Under the pieces are notes generated by a model, which did no database searches, was not told the origin of the DNA, and saw only the letters and a program-made list of their open reading frames with translations. The position numbers were made by a program, and so were the translations under genes. Of a stretch of DNA of 64,000 nt, positions 17,054 through 26,680 are shown one piece after another. This DNA is from CAZOJJ01 sp964580105 (lineage in GTDB: Bacteria > Bacteroidota > Rhodothermia > Rhodothermales > Rubricoccaceae), in assembly GCA_964580105.1 (NCBI GenBank), contig CAZOJJ010000003.1, positions 1 through 64,000 of the forward strand, given 5' to 3'. Each line of letters opens with the position of its first letter. The first letter of the stretch is position 1.

Positions 17054-17157
17054 GGTCGGAGGGCGAAGGGCAGGGGGCGGGAGGCGGTGGACCCGGTTGC
17101 AAGGCTACACCTTCCGCCGTCCGCCTGCAAGCACGGGAGCCCCGCCCGTAGCTTTCG

Positions 17158-17199
17158 GCCTCTCGTTCCCCGCCTCTCGTTCCCCGCCTCTCGTTCCCC
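17158..17199. repeat. Three 14-bp tandem units upstream of the phosphofructokinase gene
   Basis: Three exact copies of GCCTCTCGTTCCCC lie 18 bp before the ATG at 17218. Unlike most other arrays in the window, the unit is not a multiple of three, in keeping with a non-coding location. It probably lies in the promoter or leader of the downstream gene. Confidence 0.9.
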
Positions 17200-17217
17200 G
17201 TCTTTCGTCCTCCACCC

Positions 17218-18315
<1,098 letters not shown>

Positions 18316-18393
18316 GGGGTGAGGGCCGAACGCGCCGGAGCCCGAACACCGCTCCCGCGTTCTCCTTCGTCCTCGGCCCTTCTACCTCTTCTC

Positions 18394-19296
18394 ATGCGCG
18401 TCCTCGTCACCGGCGCCGGCGGCTACGTCGGCAGCCACGTCGTTCCGGCGCTCCTCCGCCACGGCCACGCCGTCCGCGCCCTCGTCCGCGCCGGCGACGG
18501 CCCCCCGGGCGCCGAGGTCGTCCGCGGCGACGTCACCGAGCCGGCCAGCCTCGACGGGCGGTTCGACGGCGTCGAGGCCGTCGTCCACCTCGTCGGCATC
18601 ATCGACGAGAAGCCGTCGAAGGGTGTCACGTTCGAGCGCGTCCACGTGGACGGCACGCGGCACGTGATCGAGGCGGCGCGTGCGGCGGGCGTGCGCCGGT
18701 ACGTCCACATGAGCGCCAACGGCGCGCGGCCCGACGGCGTCTCGCGCTACCAGACGACGAAGTGGGCGGCCGAGGAACTCGCGCGCGGCGCGGGCTTCGA
18801 GCACCTCGTCGTCTTTCGGCCGTCCACGCTCTTCGGCGATCCCGGCCCCGAAAACCCCGAGTTCGCCAAGCGGCTCTGGCAGGACCTCGTCAAGCCGTTC
18901 CCGGTGCTCCCCGTCTTCGGGGACGGGCGGTACGCGCTGCAGCCGATCCACGTCGGGGCCGTCGCCGAGGCGTTCGCCCGGGCCGTCACGCGCGCGGCGT
19001 CGAACGGGAGGCGCTACTGCGCGGCCGGGCGTGAGCGGATGCCGTACGTCGAGGTGCTCGACCGGATCGCCGAGGGCGGCGGGGTCGCGCCGAAGCGGAA
19101 GCTGCCCGTGCCGATGGCGCTCGCGCGGCTGGCCGTCCGCACCGTCGGTGCCCTCGGGCTCCTGCCCATCTCGCCCGATCAGTTCGAGATGCTCGTCGAG
19201 GGCAACACGTGCGACCCGTCGGCCTTCTTCGCCGACTTCGAGGTCGAGTCGCCGCCGTTCGACGCCGCGCACCTCGCCTACCTGGCGGCGTATTGA
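18394..19296 (+). CDS. NAD(P)-binding SDR-type protein (complex I NDUFA9-like)
   Basis: The 300-residue protein has the atypical extended short-chain dehydrogenase fold with the dinucleotide motif VTGAGGYVGSHVV (residues 4-16), VHLVGIIDE, HMSANGARPDG, the conserved Tyr-x3-Lys as YQTTK, and VFRPSTLFGDPGPEN. These features match the NDUFA9/NmrA-like NAD(P)H-binding family seen widely in bacteria. It may bind rather than reduce a substrate. The ATG at 18394 is chosen over 18319, which lies in poorly conserved sequence. It follows pfkA by 78 bp on the same strand. Confidence 0.85.
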   Translation: MRVLVTGAGGYVGSHVVPALLRHGHAVRALVRAGDGPPGAEVVRGDVTEPASLDGRFDGVEAVVHLVGIIDEKPSKGVTFERVHVDGTRHVIEAARAAGVRRYVHMSANGARPDGVSRYQTTKWAAEELARGAGFEHLVVFRPSTLFGDPGPENPEFAKRLWQDLVKPFPVLPVFGDGRYALQPIHVGAVAEAFARAVTRAASNGRRYCAAGRERMPYVEVLDRIAEGGGVAPKRKLPVPMALARLAVRTVGALGLLPISPDQFEMLVEGNTCDPSAFFADFEVESPPFDAAHLAYLAAY

Positions 19297-19441
19297 GGGT
19301 GGCGCTGGCCCTCCTCCCCGCTCCGGATGACAAAACCGGGGCCGTCGTGCGCGGCTCCGCCCGCCTCGGTACGATCACCGAGGCGGGCGTGAAGAGCGCG
19401 GGAGCACCCGGCCCGGTGGCGGAGGCCGGCGCGCCCCGCGC

Positions 19442-19447
19442 TATCTT
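19442..19447 (+). promoter_or_regulatory. -10-like TATCTT element of the nucleoside kinase gene
   Basis: TATCTT lies 24 bp before the ATG at 19472, followed by CGCGG. It fits the TAnnTT pattern in this window; no -35 is clear. Confidence 0.35.
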
Positions 19448-19471
19448 CGCGGCACACCCAGGCCGCCGCCC

Positions 19472-20155
19472 ATGCAGACCTCGCTCGCCATCCCCGCCAC
19501 CGACTCCGACACCGAGGGCGGGCGCCCCAAGACCTACGTCGCCATCGCCGGCAACATCGGCGCGGGGAAGAGCACGCTCACCGAGATCCTCGCCGAGTAC
19601 TTCGGCTGGGCCCCCTTCTTCGAGCGCGTGGACGACAACCCGTATCTCTCGGACTTCTACCGGGACATGAACCGGTGGTCGTTCAACCTCCAGGTGTTCT
19701 TCCTCTCCAGCCGGTTCAAGCACCAGAAGGAGATCGAGGCCGCGCCGGCGGCCGTCGTCCAGGACCGCTCCATCTACGAGGACGTCGAGATCTTCGCGCG
19801 CAACCTCCACGACATGGGGCTGATGGCCACGCGCGACTACGAGAACTACCGCGAGCTGTTCTCGATCATGACCGGCTACCTCCAGCCGCCCGACCTCCTC
19901 GTCTACCTCCGCGCCTCCGTTCCCACGCTCGTCCGCCAGATCCAGGCGCGCGGTCGCGACTTCGAGTCCGGCATCCGCATCGACTACCTCGAGGCGCTCA
20001 ACGGGCTCTACGAGGACTGGATCGACCGCTACCCGTACCCCAAGCTCGTCGTCGAAACGGACACGCTCGACTTCGTCAACGAGCCGGAGGACCGGTTCGA
20101 AATCGTCAGCCGCATCGAGAGCCGGCTCTACGGGCTGTTCCCGGTGAGGGGCTGA
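19472..20155 (+). CDS. Deoxynucleoside kinase (deoxyadenosine/deoxyguanosine kinase family)
   Basis: The 227-residue protein phosphorylates deoxynucleosides for the salvage of dNTP precursors. It has the P-loop GNIGAGKST at residues 27-35, the substrate-site region ERVDDNPYLSDFYRD, the DRS motif in VVQDRSIYEDVEIF, and the LID region ARGRDFESGIRIDYLEALN. The first 20 residues are a low-conservation extension. Substrate preference (dA, dG or dC) cannot be set from the sequence by eye. The next gene starts directly after the stop codon. Confidence 0.9.
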   Translation: MQTSLAIPATDSDTEGGRPKTYVAIAGNIGAGKSTLTEILAEYFGWAPFFERVDDNPYLSDFYRDMNRWSFNLQVFFLSSRFKHQKEIEAAPAAVVQDRSIYEDVEIFARNLHDMGLMATRDYENYRELFSIMTGYLQPPDLLVYLRASVPTLVRQIQARGRDFESGIRIDYLEALNGLYEDWIDRYPYPKLVVETDTLDFVNEPEDRFEIVSRIESRLYGLFPVRG

Positions 20156-22153
20156 ATGGAGGCGTCAGGGACAGGAAGAGAGGAGGAGGGGAGGAGAGGA
20201 GGGCGGCCGCTCCCGCGAATCCTCCTCGTCCTCCTCCTCCCATTCTTGCCTCCTCTCTCGTCCAAGGCCCAGGTCCCCGACTCCACGCGCGCCCGGCCGG
20301 ACAGCCTCGTCGCGCCGGCGCTGCTGGCGCCGCCGGGGCCGGAGGGCGGCCGCGCCGCGACGGCCGTCCCCTTCACCACGCCCGCCCTCGACCCGGCCGA
20401 CGGCCTCGCCGAGGCGGACGGCGCCTTCGTCTACGACCTCGGCCTCGTGGGCGCGCCCGACGGCCTCAGCCTCGACGGCCGCGCACCCGGGCGCCACGCC
20501 CTCGCGCTCGACGGCCGCCCGCTGACCGACCTCTTCACCGGCCGCCCGCGCGCCGACCTCCTCCCGTTCGAGGTCCTCGACCGGCTCCGCCTGGACGACG
20601 GTGCGTACGGCCGGCCCGGCGCGGTCGTCGCCACGGTGCGGCCGTTCCGGTTCGCTGCGCCCGTGACCGAGCTGCGCTACCTCACGGGCCAGGAAGGGCT
20701 CCAGTTCATCTCCGTCACGCACGCCCAGACGCGGCGCCCGCCCGGCCTCCTCCGCGACGCCGGGGGGGAGGCGCGCTGGACCGTCCTCGCCCACGTCGCC
20801 GGGCGGTCTTCGACGGGCGCGTTCGGGGGCGGGGCGCTGGGCGGCTGGCACGGCCTCGGGCGGATCACCTACGCACGGCCGGGCCTGACGGCGGTGCTGA
20901 CCGAGACGCACGTCCGCCGCTCGCTCGGCGCGCGCACCGGCCTCGCCCCCAGCGGCGCTTTCTCGACGGTCTTCAACCCGTTGCAGGCGCTCGTCCTCGA
21001 CGGCAACGCCGAGCGGGCGACCGTCCGCAACGACCTCGCGCTCGACCTCCACGCGCCGCTCTTCGGATCTGCGCCGCTCACGGCGTCGGCCTACTGGACG
21101 CGTCAGCACGAGCGGTTCACGCCCGTCCCCGGCGACACGCTGGAGGCGAAGGGCAACCGCTTCGGCGGGCGGCTGGTGCAGCCGATCCGCGCCGGGCGCC
21201 ACGGCCTCGCCCTCCGCCTCGACGGCCGGCTCGACGGCGCGCCGTGGGGGCGGCAGGCGCCGCTCGCAGGCGCCGAGGCCCGCACGCAGCTCCACGCGGC
21301 GCTGCGCGACACCGTCCGCCTCGGGGGCTGGCGCGCCGAGGCCGAGGCCGGCATGCACGCCGTCGGCGACGTGGTCTTTCCGGCAGGGCACGTCCGCGTC
21401 GAGCGCAGTGGGTTCTTCGCGGGCGTCGGCTACGCGGGGGCGGAGGCCGGACGCATCGAGGCCGTCGGTTACGGCGATCTCGTGCTTGGGACGGCCGAGC
21501 CCAACGAAGAGCGTACGTTCTCGGCCGAGGCCGGCTGGGCCTTCGCCGTCGGCGCGCTCGGCGTGCGGCTGCGGGCGTTCGGGAGTGAGGCGCGGAATCC
21601 GCGCGTGCTCGTCGCCCGTGCCGATACCGCCTTCGCCTTCGTGGACGCCGACGGCCCGTTCCGGTGGGTCGGCGGGACGCTCGGGCTGGGCTGGCGCGAG
21701 GCCGCCCCGCGCGGGCTCTACGCGACGGCCTCCGCCTCGACGCACGCGCTCCTGAACGCCGACGCCTCCGCCCTTCACCGCCGCGAGGCCGACGCCCTCC
21801 CGGCCGTGTGGGGCCACGGCCGCCTCGGCTTTCGCGCCCTCGGCCTTGCCGGCGGCCGGCTCGACCTCGACCTCGCGCTGCGCGGGCGGGCGTGGAGCGG
21901 CTTCCGCAGCCGCGTCTGGGTGCCCGCCGTCGCTCTCTTCGCCCTCGCCGACCCGGACGCCGCCGTGGCCGTCCCGGCACGCGGCACGCTCGACCTCGTC
22001 GCCGAGGCGCGGTTCCAGGAGCGGGCCTCGGTGTTTCTCGTCTACGAGAACGCCCTCGCCACGCGCGCCTACGACGGCGCCTTCGTCGTGCCCGTCTTCC
22101 CGCTCCCGGCGCACCGCCTCCGCTTCGGCGTGGCGTGGGCGCTGTTCGACTGA
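20156..22153 (+). CDS. Outer membrane beta-barrel protein (TonB-dependent receptor-like)
   Basis: The 665-residue protein has a signal peptide (LLVLLLPFLPPLSSKAQ), a degenerate plug-like domain with the LALDGRPLTDLF segment, and a long barrel of alternating beta-strands ending RLRFGVAWALFD. It differs from classical receptors in having no visible TonB box. It abuts the nucleoside kinase stop (start at the next base), so both are probably co-transcribed. A purine-rich stretch (GGAGGGGAGGAGAGGAGG) lies inside its first codons, so the true start could be slightly downstream. Confidence 0.7.
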   Translation: MEASGTGREEEGRRGGRPLPRILLVLLLPFLPPLSSKAQVPDSTRARPDSLVAPALLAPPGPEGGRAATAVPFTTPALDPADGLAEADGAFVYDLGLVGAPDGLSLDGRAPGRHALALDGRPLTDLFTGRPRADLLPFEVLDRLRLDDGAYGRPGAVVATVRPFRFAAPVTELRYLTGQEGLQFISVTHAQTRRPPGLLRDAGGEARWTVLAHVAGRSSTGAFGGGALGGWHGLGRITYARPGLTAVLTETHVRRSLGARTGLAPSGAFSTVFNPLQALVLDGNAERATVRNDLALDLHAPLFGSAPLTASAYWTRQHERFTPVPGDTLEAKGNRFGGRLVQPIRAGRHGLALRLDGRLDGAPWGRQAPLAGAEARTQLHAALRDTVRLGGWRAEAEAGMHAVGDVVFPAGHVRVERSGFFAGVGYAGAEAGRIEAVGYGDLVLGTAEPNEERTFSAEAGWAFAVGALGVRLRAFGSEARNPRVLVARADTAFAFVDADGPFRWVGGTLGLGWREAAPRGLYATASASTHALLNADASALHRREADALPAVWGHGRLGFRALGLAGGRLDLDLALRGRAWSGFRSRVWVPAVALFALADPDAAVAVPARGTLDLVAEARFQERASVFLVYENALATRAYDGAFVVPVFPLPAHRLRFGVAWALFD

Positions 22154-22885
22154 CGGGCGGTCCTCGACGCGGCGGTCGCCGTCCCACTGCTGCGCGGGCG
22201 GGAGCGCGTCGCCGGGCGTGAGGCCGGGCACGGCCTCGGCAACCACACCTACTCCCACCCCGACTTCACCGAGACGACCGTCGAGGCGTACATGGCCGAC
22301 GTGGTTCGGGGCGAGGCGCTCACGAAGCGGCTCCTCGGCGAGCGCGGCCGGCCGCTCCGCTACTTCCGCCACCCGTTCCTCCGCACCGGCGAGACCGAGG
22401 CCAAGAAGGCGGCGCTCGCCGCCGCCCTCGACGCGCGCGGCTACACCGTCGCCCCCGTCACCCTCGACAGCGACGAGTGGGTGTTCGCGGCGGCCTACGG
22501 GCGGGCCGTCGCCGAGGGCGACACGGTCACGGCCCGGCGCATCCGCGACACGTACCTCGGCTGGTTCGACGACGTAGTGGCGCACTACGAGGGCTGGAGC
22601 CGCGAGGTCGTCGGCCACGAGCCGCCGCAGGTGCTCCTCCTCCACGCCAACCGCCTCAACGCCGACACGCTGGGGGACCTGATCGGGCTGTTCGAGCGGC
22701 GCGGCTACCGGTTCGTCTCGCTGGACGCCGCGCTGGCCGACCCGGCGTACGCTCGGCCGGACCCGTTCGTGGGGCGCTACGGCTCGTCGTGGCTGCACCG
22801 CTGGGCGCGCGGGCAGGGGATGGAGGTCCGCTGGGAGCCCGGCGCGGCCGACTGGGTAGCGGCCCACTACCGGGGCGACGGCTGA
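22154..22885 (+). pseudogene. Truncated polysaccharide deacetylase (CE4) remnant
   Basis: Downstream of the barrel gene stop, the same reading frame encodes the middle and C-terminal parts of a NodB-type deacetylase. Visible are GNHTYSH (metal-binding motif 2), RYFRHPFL (motif 3), QVLLLHAN (motif 5) and the C-terminal GRYGSSWLHRWA. The first motif, with the catalytic DD pair (TFDDGP in the family), and the following FFV strand are absent in all three frames. The first in-frame ATG is at 22292, giving 197 residues. The N-terminal third seems to have been deleted at a point now adjacent to the barrel gene stop, so the protein should be inactive if made. Confidence 0.7.
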
Positions 22886-22889
22886 CCGC

Positions 22890-23543
22890 TTACGCCGCCC
22901 GCAGCACCTCGTGGAGCACGGCGGCGAAGTGGCACGCGCTCCCGCCCAGTACGAACAGGTGCCACACCGCGTGTGCGTACGGAATCCGCCGGCTCATGTA
23001 GAAGACCGTTCCGGCCGTGTACGCCAGCCCGCCCGCCGCCAGCCACAGCAGCGTGGCCACCGGCAGCGCCTCCACCATCGGCCGGACGGCCACGACCACG
23101 AGCCAGCCCATCCCGAGGTAGAGCAGCGTCGAGGCGAGGCGGAAGCGGCCGGTGAAGAAGAGCTTGAACACGACGCCCGCCACGGCCAGCGCCCAGATCA
23201 CGCCGAATAGGGCCCACCCCCAGCTGCCGCGCAGCCCCGCCAGCAGGAACGGCGTGTACGTCCCGGCGATGAGCACGTAGATGGCGGCGTGGTCGAACAC
23301 CTGGAGCCACCGCTTCGCCCGGCCGCCCGGGACGGCATGGTAGAGTGTCGAGGCCGTGTAGAGCAACACGAGCGAGCCGACGAAGACCGACGCGCCGACG
23401 ACGTGCCACGGACCGGCCCCGAGCGCGGCCAGCGTGATGAGCACGGCTCCGGCTACGGCGCTGGCGAGCGCGCCCAGCCCGTGCGTGACGGCGCTGGCGA
23501 TTTCCTCGGCGAGGGAGAGGGGGCCGTCGGGGGAGGCTGTCAT
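22890..23543 (-). CDS. Hemolysin III family (PAQR-type) membrane protein
   Basis: This 217-residue integral membrane protein has about seven transmembrane helices and the family signature residues. These are the N-terminal segment EEIASAVTHGLGALAS with its His, STLYHAV, VFDHAAIYVLIAGTYTPF, and the C-terminal HAVWHLFVLGGSACHF with the His pair of the metal site. Bacterial members (YqfA/TrhA) are proposed to influence membrane energetics or lipid homeostasis rather than haemolysis. It is convergent with the deacetylase remnant, 4 bp apart. Confidence 0.92.
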   Translation of the reverse strand: MTASPDGPLSLAEEIASAVTHGLGALASAVAGAVLITLAALGAGPWHVVGASVFVGSLVLLYTASTLYHAVPGGRAKRWLQVFDHAAIYVLIAGTYTPFLLAGLRGSWGWALFGVIWALAVAGVVFKLFFTGRFRLASTLLYLGMGWLVVVAVRPMVEALPVATLLWLAAGGLAYTAGTVFYMSRRIPYAHAVWHLFVLGGSACHFAAVLHEVLRAA

Positions 23544-23565
23544 GGGATCGAGCAGGGGGCGCGGC

Positions 23566-23594
23566 GCTACGCGGGTGGACGCTACGCGGGTGGA
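23566..23594. repeat. Two 15-bp direct repeats
   Basis: Two near-complete copies of GCTACGCGGGTGGAC stand head to tail just upstream of the hemolysin III start codon, in its 5' region. Confidence 0.85.
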
Positions 23595-23625
23595 GCGGAG
23601 AAGCCCGTGGGACGACGTAAAGGGG

Positions 23626-23674
23626 CCGAAGGTCCGGCCGCCTCGGGCATCGCGCCAGGCGGCCGGACCTTCGG
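23626..23674. repeat. 17-bp perfect inverted repeat with 15-nt loop
   Basis: The arms CCGAAGGTCCGGCCGCC (23626-23642) and its exact complement (23658-23674) flank a 15-nt loop. The element sits between the divergent hemolysin III and dodecin genes, where a terminator is not expected. It could be a regulatory site, a leader hairpin or a dispersed repeat. Confidence 0.85.
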
Positions 23675-23762
23675 CGACGGCCCCTCGTTGTACCGATGGA
23701 GCCGCCCGGAGTGCCGGCGGCTCGTCGTCTCCTCTCCCTTCTCATTCCAGACCCCCGCTCCC

Positions 23763-23975
23763 ATGCCCATCGCCAAGATCATCGAGGTGTCCGCCGTGTC
23801 GGACCAGAGCTTCGACGACGCCGTCCGCAACGCCTACAACGAGGTCAGCCGCACGGTCAAGAACGTCAAGAGCGTCTACGTGCAGGACTTCCTCTACGAG
23901 CCCGGCGAGGACCAGGCCGGCCACTTCCGCGTCCACTGCAAGGTCACGTTCGTCGTCAACCATCCGAACGACTGA
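23763..23975 (+). CDS. Dodecin family flavin-binding protein
   Basis: The 70-residue protein matches the dodecin family, which forms hollow dodecamers that store riboflavin or FMN. The segments IIEVSAVSDQSFDDAVRNAY and VKSVYVQDF and the C-terminal strand FRVHCKVTFVV are typical. The tryptophan that stacks on the flavin in well-studied dodecins is replaced by tyrosine (VKSVYVQDF), and the protein has no Trp. The start is the ATG before MPIAKIIEVSA. Its 3' end overlaps the stop of the convergent GT87 gene by 20 bp. Confidence 0.88.
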   Translation: MPIAKIIEVSAVSDQSFDDAVRNAYNEVSRTVKNVKSVYVQDFLYEPGEDQAGHFRVHCKVTFVVNHPND

Positions 23976-25227
23976 GCGAGTCGCCCGGCTCAGGCCGCTG
24001 CCAGGACCACGCCGCCACGGCCGCCGCCAGCGCCAGCGTGACGAGCAGGTAGCGCGCGTTGAGGAGGTCCACGACGGGGCGCGGCGCGTGCTCCACCAGC
24101 GCCGCGAGCACGCGGATGGGCAGACGCGGCAGCATCAGCAGGAGCGCCGCCCCGGCCGTCAGCATCCGGGCGCGGCGGCTCCGGCCCCGGGCGTCCAGGA
24201 GGGCGAAGAACAGCAGCGGCAGTGCCAGCAGGTAGGTGTGCTCCCACCCCAGCGTCGAGCACACCGGGATCAGCGCGAGCGCGATCACGCCGGCCACTTC
24301 GCGGCGAAGTCGCCCCGCCGCGTGCGCCAGCGCGACGCCGCCGAAGAGGAGCGCCGAGGCGAACGTGCCGACGGCGCTCACCCAGACTGGCATCGGGACC
24401 TCCAGGCCGTGCAGGGCCGCCTCGGGCGGCAGCGTCAGCCGCGTCAGCACGCCGACGAGCGAGCCGTTCAGCGCGCCCTGGTTCGTCAGCCCCGCCCACG
24501 TCGGCGTCCGCTCGACGGCAAACTCGGCGTAGAGCGCGAGCGGGACGACCGGCGCGAGCACCAGCGGCAGGCCGACGAGCCCCAACGCGAACCCGAAGAC
24601 GAGCCGGCCGGGGCGGCGCACGCCCCACGCCAGTGGGATCAGCACGAGCGGGTAGAGCTTGAGCCAGAATCCGCCGCACAGCGCGAGTGCGGCTCGCAGC
24701 GGCCGGTCGCGCCGCAGGCCGTTCAGGAACAGCAGACCGGCCAGCAGCACCAGCACGTTCACCTGGCCGTACTTCAGGTTCTGGAGCAGCGGTCCCGAAC
24801 CGAGCCCGATCAGCACCAGCCCGCGGGTCAGCGGCCTCGCGACCGGCTCCGCCTCGGGCCGCGCGTAGAGACGGAGCACCCGCCGGAAGCACACCACCGC
24901 CAGCGCGACGACCCCCGCGTTCCAGGCCAGGTACGCCGCCCATTGCGGCAGCGCGACCGTCGTGAGGAACGGCACCACGCTCGGCGGCGGGTAGAGGTAC
25001 TGGACGTCGGCGTAGAGCGCGGCCGGATCGGCGAGGAAGCGCTGCCCGGCCTGGTAGAAGAACGAGAAGTCGTAGACGAACCCATCGGGCTCGGCCAGGA
25101 CGTGCCGGTACTGGCGGACGTAGAGGTAGCCGGGTAGCAGCAGCACGGCCAGCGCGCCCAGCGCCGCCGGGACGCCGAGGTGGGGCACCTCGCGCCAGCG
25201 CGCCGGCACGGTGCGGAGCCCGCCCAT
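23956..25227 (-). CDS. GT87/DUF2029-family membrane glycosyltransferase
   Basis: The 423-residue polytopic membrane protein has about ten transmembrane helices and the family pattern DFSFFYQAGQRFLADPAALY near the N-terminus, YLYPPPSVV, QNLKYGQVNVLVLL and GGFWLKLYPLVL. Members are polyprenol-phosphate-dependent mannosyl- or arabinosyltransferase-like enzymes. The acidic D in YDFSFFY is in the position of the family catalytic Asp. It starts 4 bp after the TSUP gene stop, so the two form an operon. Confidence 0.88.
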   Translation of the reverse strand: MGGLRTVPARWREVPHLGVPAALGALAVLLLPGYLYVRQYRHVLAEPDGFVYDFSFFYQAGQRFLADPAALYADVQYLYPPPSVVPFLTTVALPQWAAYLAWNAGVVALAVVCFRRVLRLYARPEAEPVARPLTRGLVLIGLGSGPLLQNLKYGQVNVLVLLAGLLFLNGLRRDRPLRAALALCGGFWLKLYPLVLIPLAWGVRRPGRLVFGFALGLVGLPLVLAPVVPLALYAEFAVERTPTWAGLTNQGALNGSLVGVLTRLTLPPEAALHGLEVPMPVWVSAVGTFASALLFGGVALAHAAGRLRREVAGVIALALIPVCSTLGWEHTYLLALPLLFFALLDARGRSRRARMLTAGAALLLMLPRLPIRVLAALVEHAPRPVVDLLNARYLLVTLALAAAVAAWSWQRPEPGDSLSRSDG

Positions 25228-25231
25228 CGGC

Positions 25232-26053
25232 TCAGGCCAGCGACTCCCAGAGCAGCTGGACCGCCGTGACCGCCGCCACGAGGGCGAAGGCGCGCCGCAC
25301 CCAGCGCGCGGCGATCCGGTGGGCCATCCACACCCCGAGGTGGGCCGTCGCCATCGCCGGCAGCGCCAGCGCCAGCGCGTGCACCACGTCCACGTAGCCG
25401 ACGGCCCCCGGCGGCACCGCCGCCCCCTGCCCGAGGAGGGCATAGGTGACGATGCCAATGGCAGCGATGAGCACGATGGAGGCAGTCGAGGTGGCCGTGG
25501 CCTCCTTCGTCGGCAGGCGCAGCGGGCCGTGGTAGAGCGGCACCAGCACGATGCCGCCGCCGACGCCGGCGGCGGCGGCGAGCGCGCCGGCCGAGGCACC
25601 CGAGACGGCCAGCAGGCCGAGTCCCGTCCTCCGCGGCGGCAGCGCGTCGTCGTCGCCCGCCTCGGCGCGCGGGCGGACCATGCGGACGGCCACGCCGAGC
25701 AGGATCAGCCCGAAGACGACCTGGAACACGTCGCGGTCGTACCACGGCTGCGTCGTCACGAGCAGGCTCGCCGCCGTCAACGTCAGCCCTGCGATGAGGC
25801 CGGTGACGACGGCCACGCGCACGTGCACGGCTCCCGCGCGCCACTGGGTGTAGGCCCCCGAGGCCGAGGCCAGCCCCACGCACAGCAGGCTCGACCCCAC
25901 CGTCAGCGGCGCCAGCACCGGGTCCTCGATGCCGAGGCTGGTGAAGTAGAGCAGCAGCACCGGCACGTAGACCACCCCGCCGCCCACGCCCACCAGCCCG
26001 ACGAGAAAGCCGCCGAGGGCGCCGCCGAGCGCGAGCAGGAGGAAAGCCATCAC
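25232..26053 (-). CDS. TSUP (TauE/SafE) family anion exporter
   Basis: The 273-residue membrane protein has the two homologous halves of the family, each starting with a glycine-rich helix (GLVGVGGGVVYVPVLLLYF and AAAAGVGGGIVLVPLYHG). Members move sulfite, sulfonates or related organic anions across the cytoplasmic membrane. The substrate cannot be set here. The gene leads a two-gene operon with the GT87 gene. A TATCTT element (minus strand 26117-26112) and a 26-nt hairpin lie in its upstream region. Two adjacent ATGs could start it. Confidence 0.9.
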   Translation of the reverse strand: MMAFLLLALGGALGGFLVGLVGVGGGVVYVPVLLLYFTSLGIEDPVLAPLTVGSSLLCVGLASASGAYTQWRAGAVHVRVAVVTGLIAGLTLTAASLLVTTQPWYDRDVFQVVFGLILLGVAVRMVRPRAEAGDDDALPPRRTGLGLLAVSGASAGALAAAAGVGGGIVLVPLYHGPLRLPTKEATATSTASIVLIAAIGIVTYALLGQGAAVPPGAVGYVDVVHALALALPAMATAHLGVWMAHRIAARWVRRAFALVAAVTAVQLLWESLA

Positions 26054-26071
26054 GATGCGGGAGAAAACGAA

Positions 26072-26097
26072 CAGGGGCGCAGCGCACTGCGCCCCTG
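26072..26097. repeat. Palindromic hairpin in the TSUP leader
   Basis: An 11-bp perfect stem (CAGGGGCGCAG and complement) with a CGCA loop. On the minus strand it lies between the -10-like element and the TSUP start codon, so it would be part of the mRNA leader. It is almost the same sequence as the hairpin at 9151-9175. Confidence 0.85.
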
Positions 26098-26111
26098 CCT
26101 CAGACCGGGGG

Positions 26112-26117
26112 AAGATA
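26112..26117 (-). promoter_or_regulatory. -10-like TATCTT element of the TSUP-GT87 operon
   Basis: TATCTT on the minus strand lies about 58 bp from the TSUP ATG, upstream of the leader hairpin. Assigned by motif only. Confidence 0.35.
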
Positions 26118-26129
26118 ACCGGCGCCCGC

Positions 26130-26612
26130 TCACTCCGCCCACTCCGTCCCCGGCAGTACGGCCGCCACGACCAGCACCCGCTCGAACGTCCAGGCGGTGA
26201 CGTCGTAGCCTTCGCCGCTCGCTACCCGCCAGGCGTGCTCGAACACGGTGTCCTCCACGTTCGAGTCGCCGAAGAGCGCCCGGGATACGCGCGCGCGCTC
26301 GGCGAGGTCGGCGTACTCGATGATCAGCTCGTAGAGCGGCCGCTCGCCCTCGTTGTCGAAGTAGTAGTCGACGCGCACGATGCCGGGCGCGGGGTTCTCC
26401 TCGGCGTAGACCACACGGAAGCCGGCGGGTCCTTCCCGGACGGCCTCCGGGCGGCGCACCTGGAAGGCGGCGAGGGGCATCCCGAAGGCGAGGTCGCGGA
26501 AGGGCGCGGGCAGGAAGCGGGCGGACGGCGCCGCCGGGGCCTGCGCCGTCCGGCAGGCCGGGAGGCCGACCAGGCCCGCGAGAAGGAGGACGGCGGCGAA
26601 GAGAAAGCGCAT
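26130..26612 (-). CDS. Lipoprotein, function unknown
   Basis: The 160-residue protein has a signal MRFLFAAVLLLAGLVGLPAC with lipobox LPAC. The mature part opens with an Ala/Pro-rich linker, then a globular region with DLAFGMPLAAFQVRRPEA, which resembles the start of SmpA/OmlA-like or PepSY-like lipoprotein domains, then VRVDYYFDNEGERPLYELIIEY. The match is weak and no family is assigned. It lies 68 bp downstream of the S41 protease on the same strand and may be co-transcribed with it. Confidence 0.6.
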   Translation of the reverse strand: MRFLFAAVLLLAGLVGLPACRTAQAPAAPSARFLPAPFRDLAFGMPLAAFQVRRPEAVREGPAGFRVVYAEENPAPGIVRVDYYFDNEGERPLYELIIEYADLAERARVSRALFGDSNVEDTVFEHAWRVASGEGYDVTAWTFERVLVVAAVLPGTEWAE

Positions 26613-26680
26613 GATGGCGACGAATTCGGTCCGAAACGAGAGGGGGCCGTGAGGATTTCCCTCCGGGACCACCGAGCGGC

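Noticed and set aside
20165..22867. A 900-residue open frame on the minus strand
   Set aside because: It is antisense to the barrel gene and the deacetylase remnant, with no recognisable domain and a shadow-like composition.
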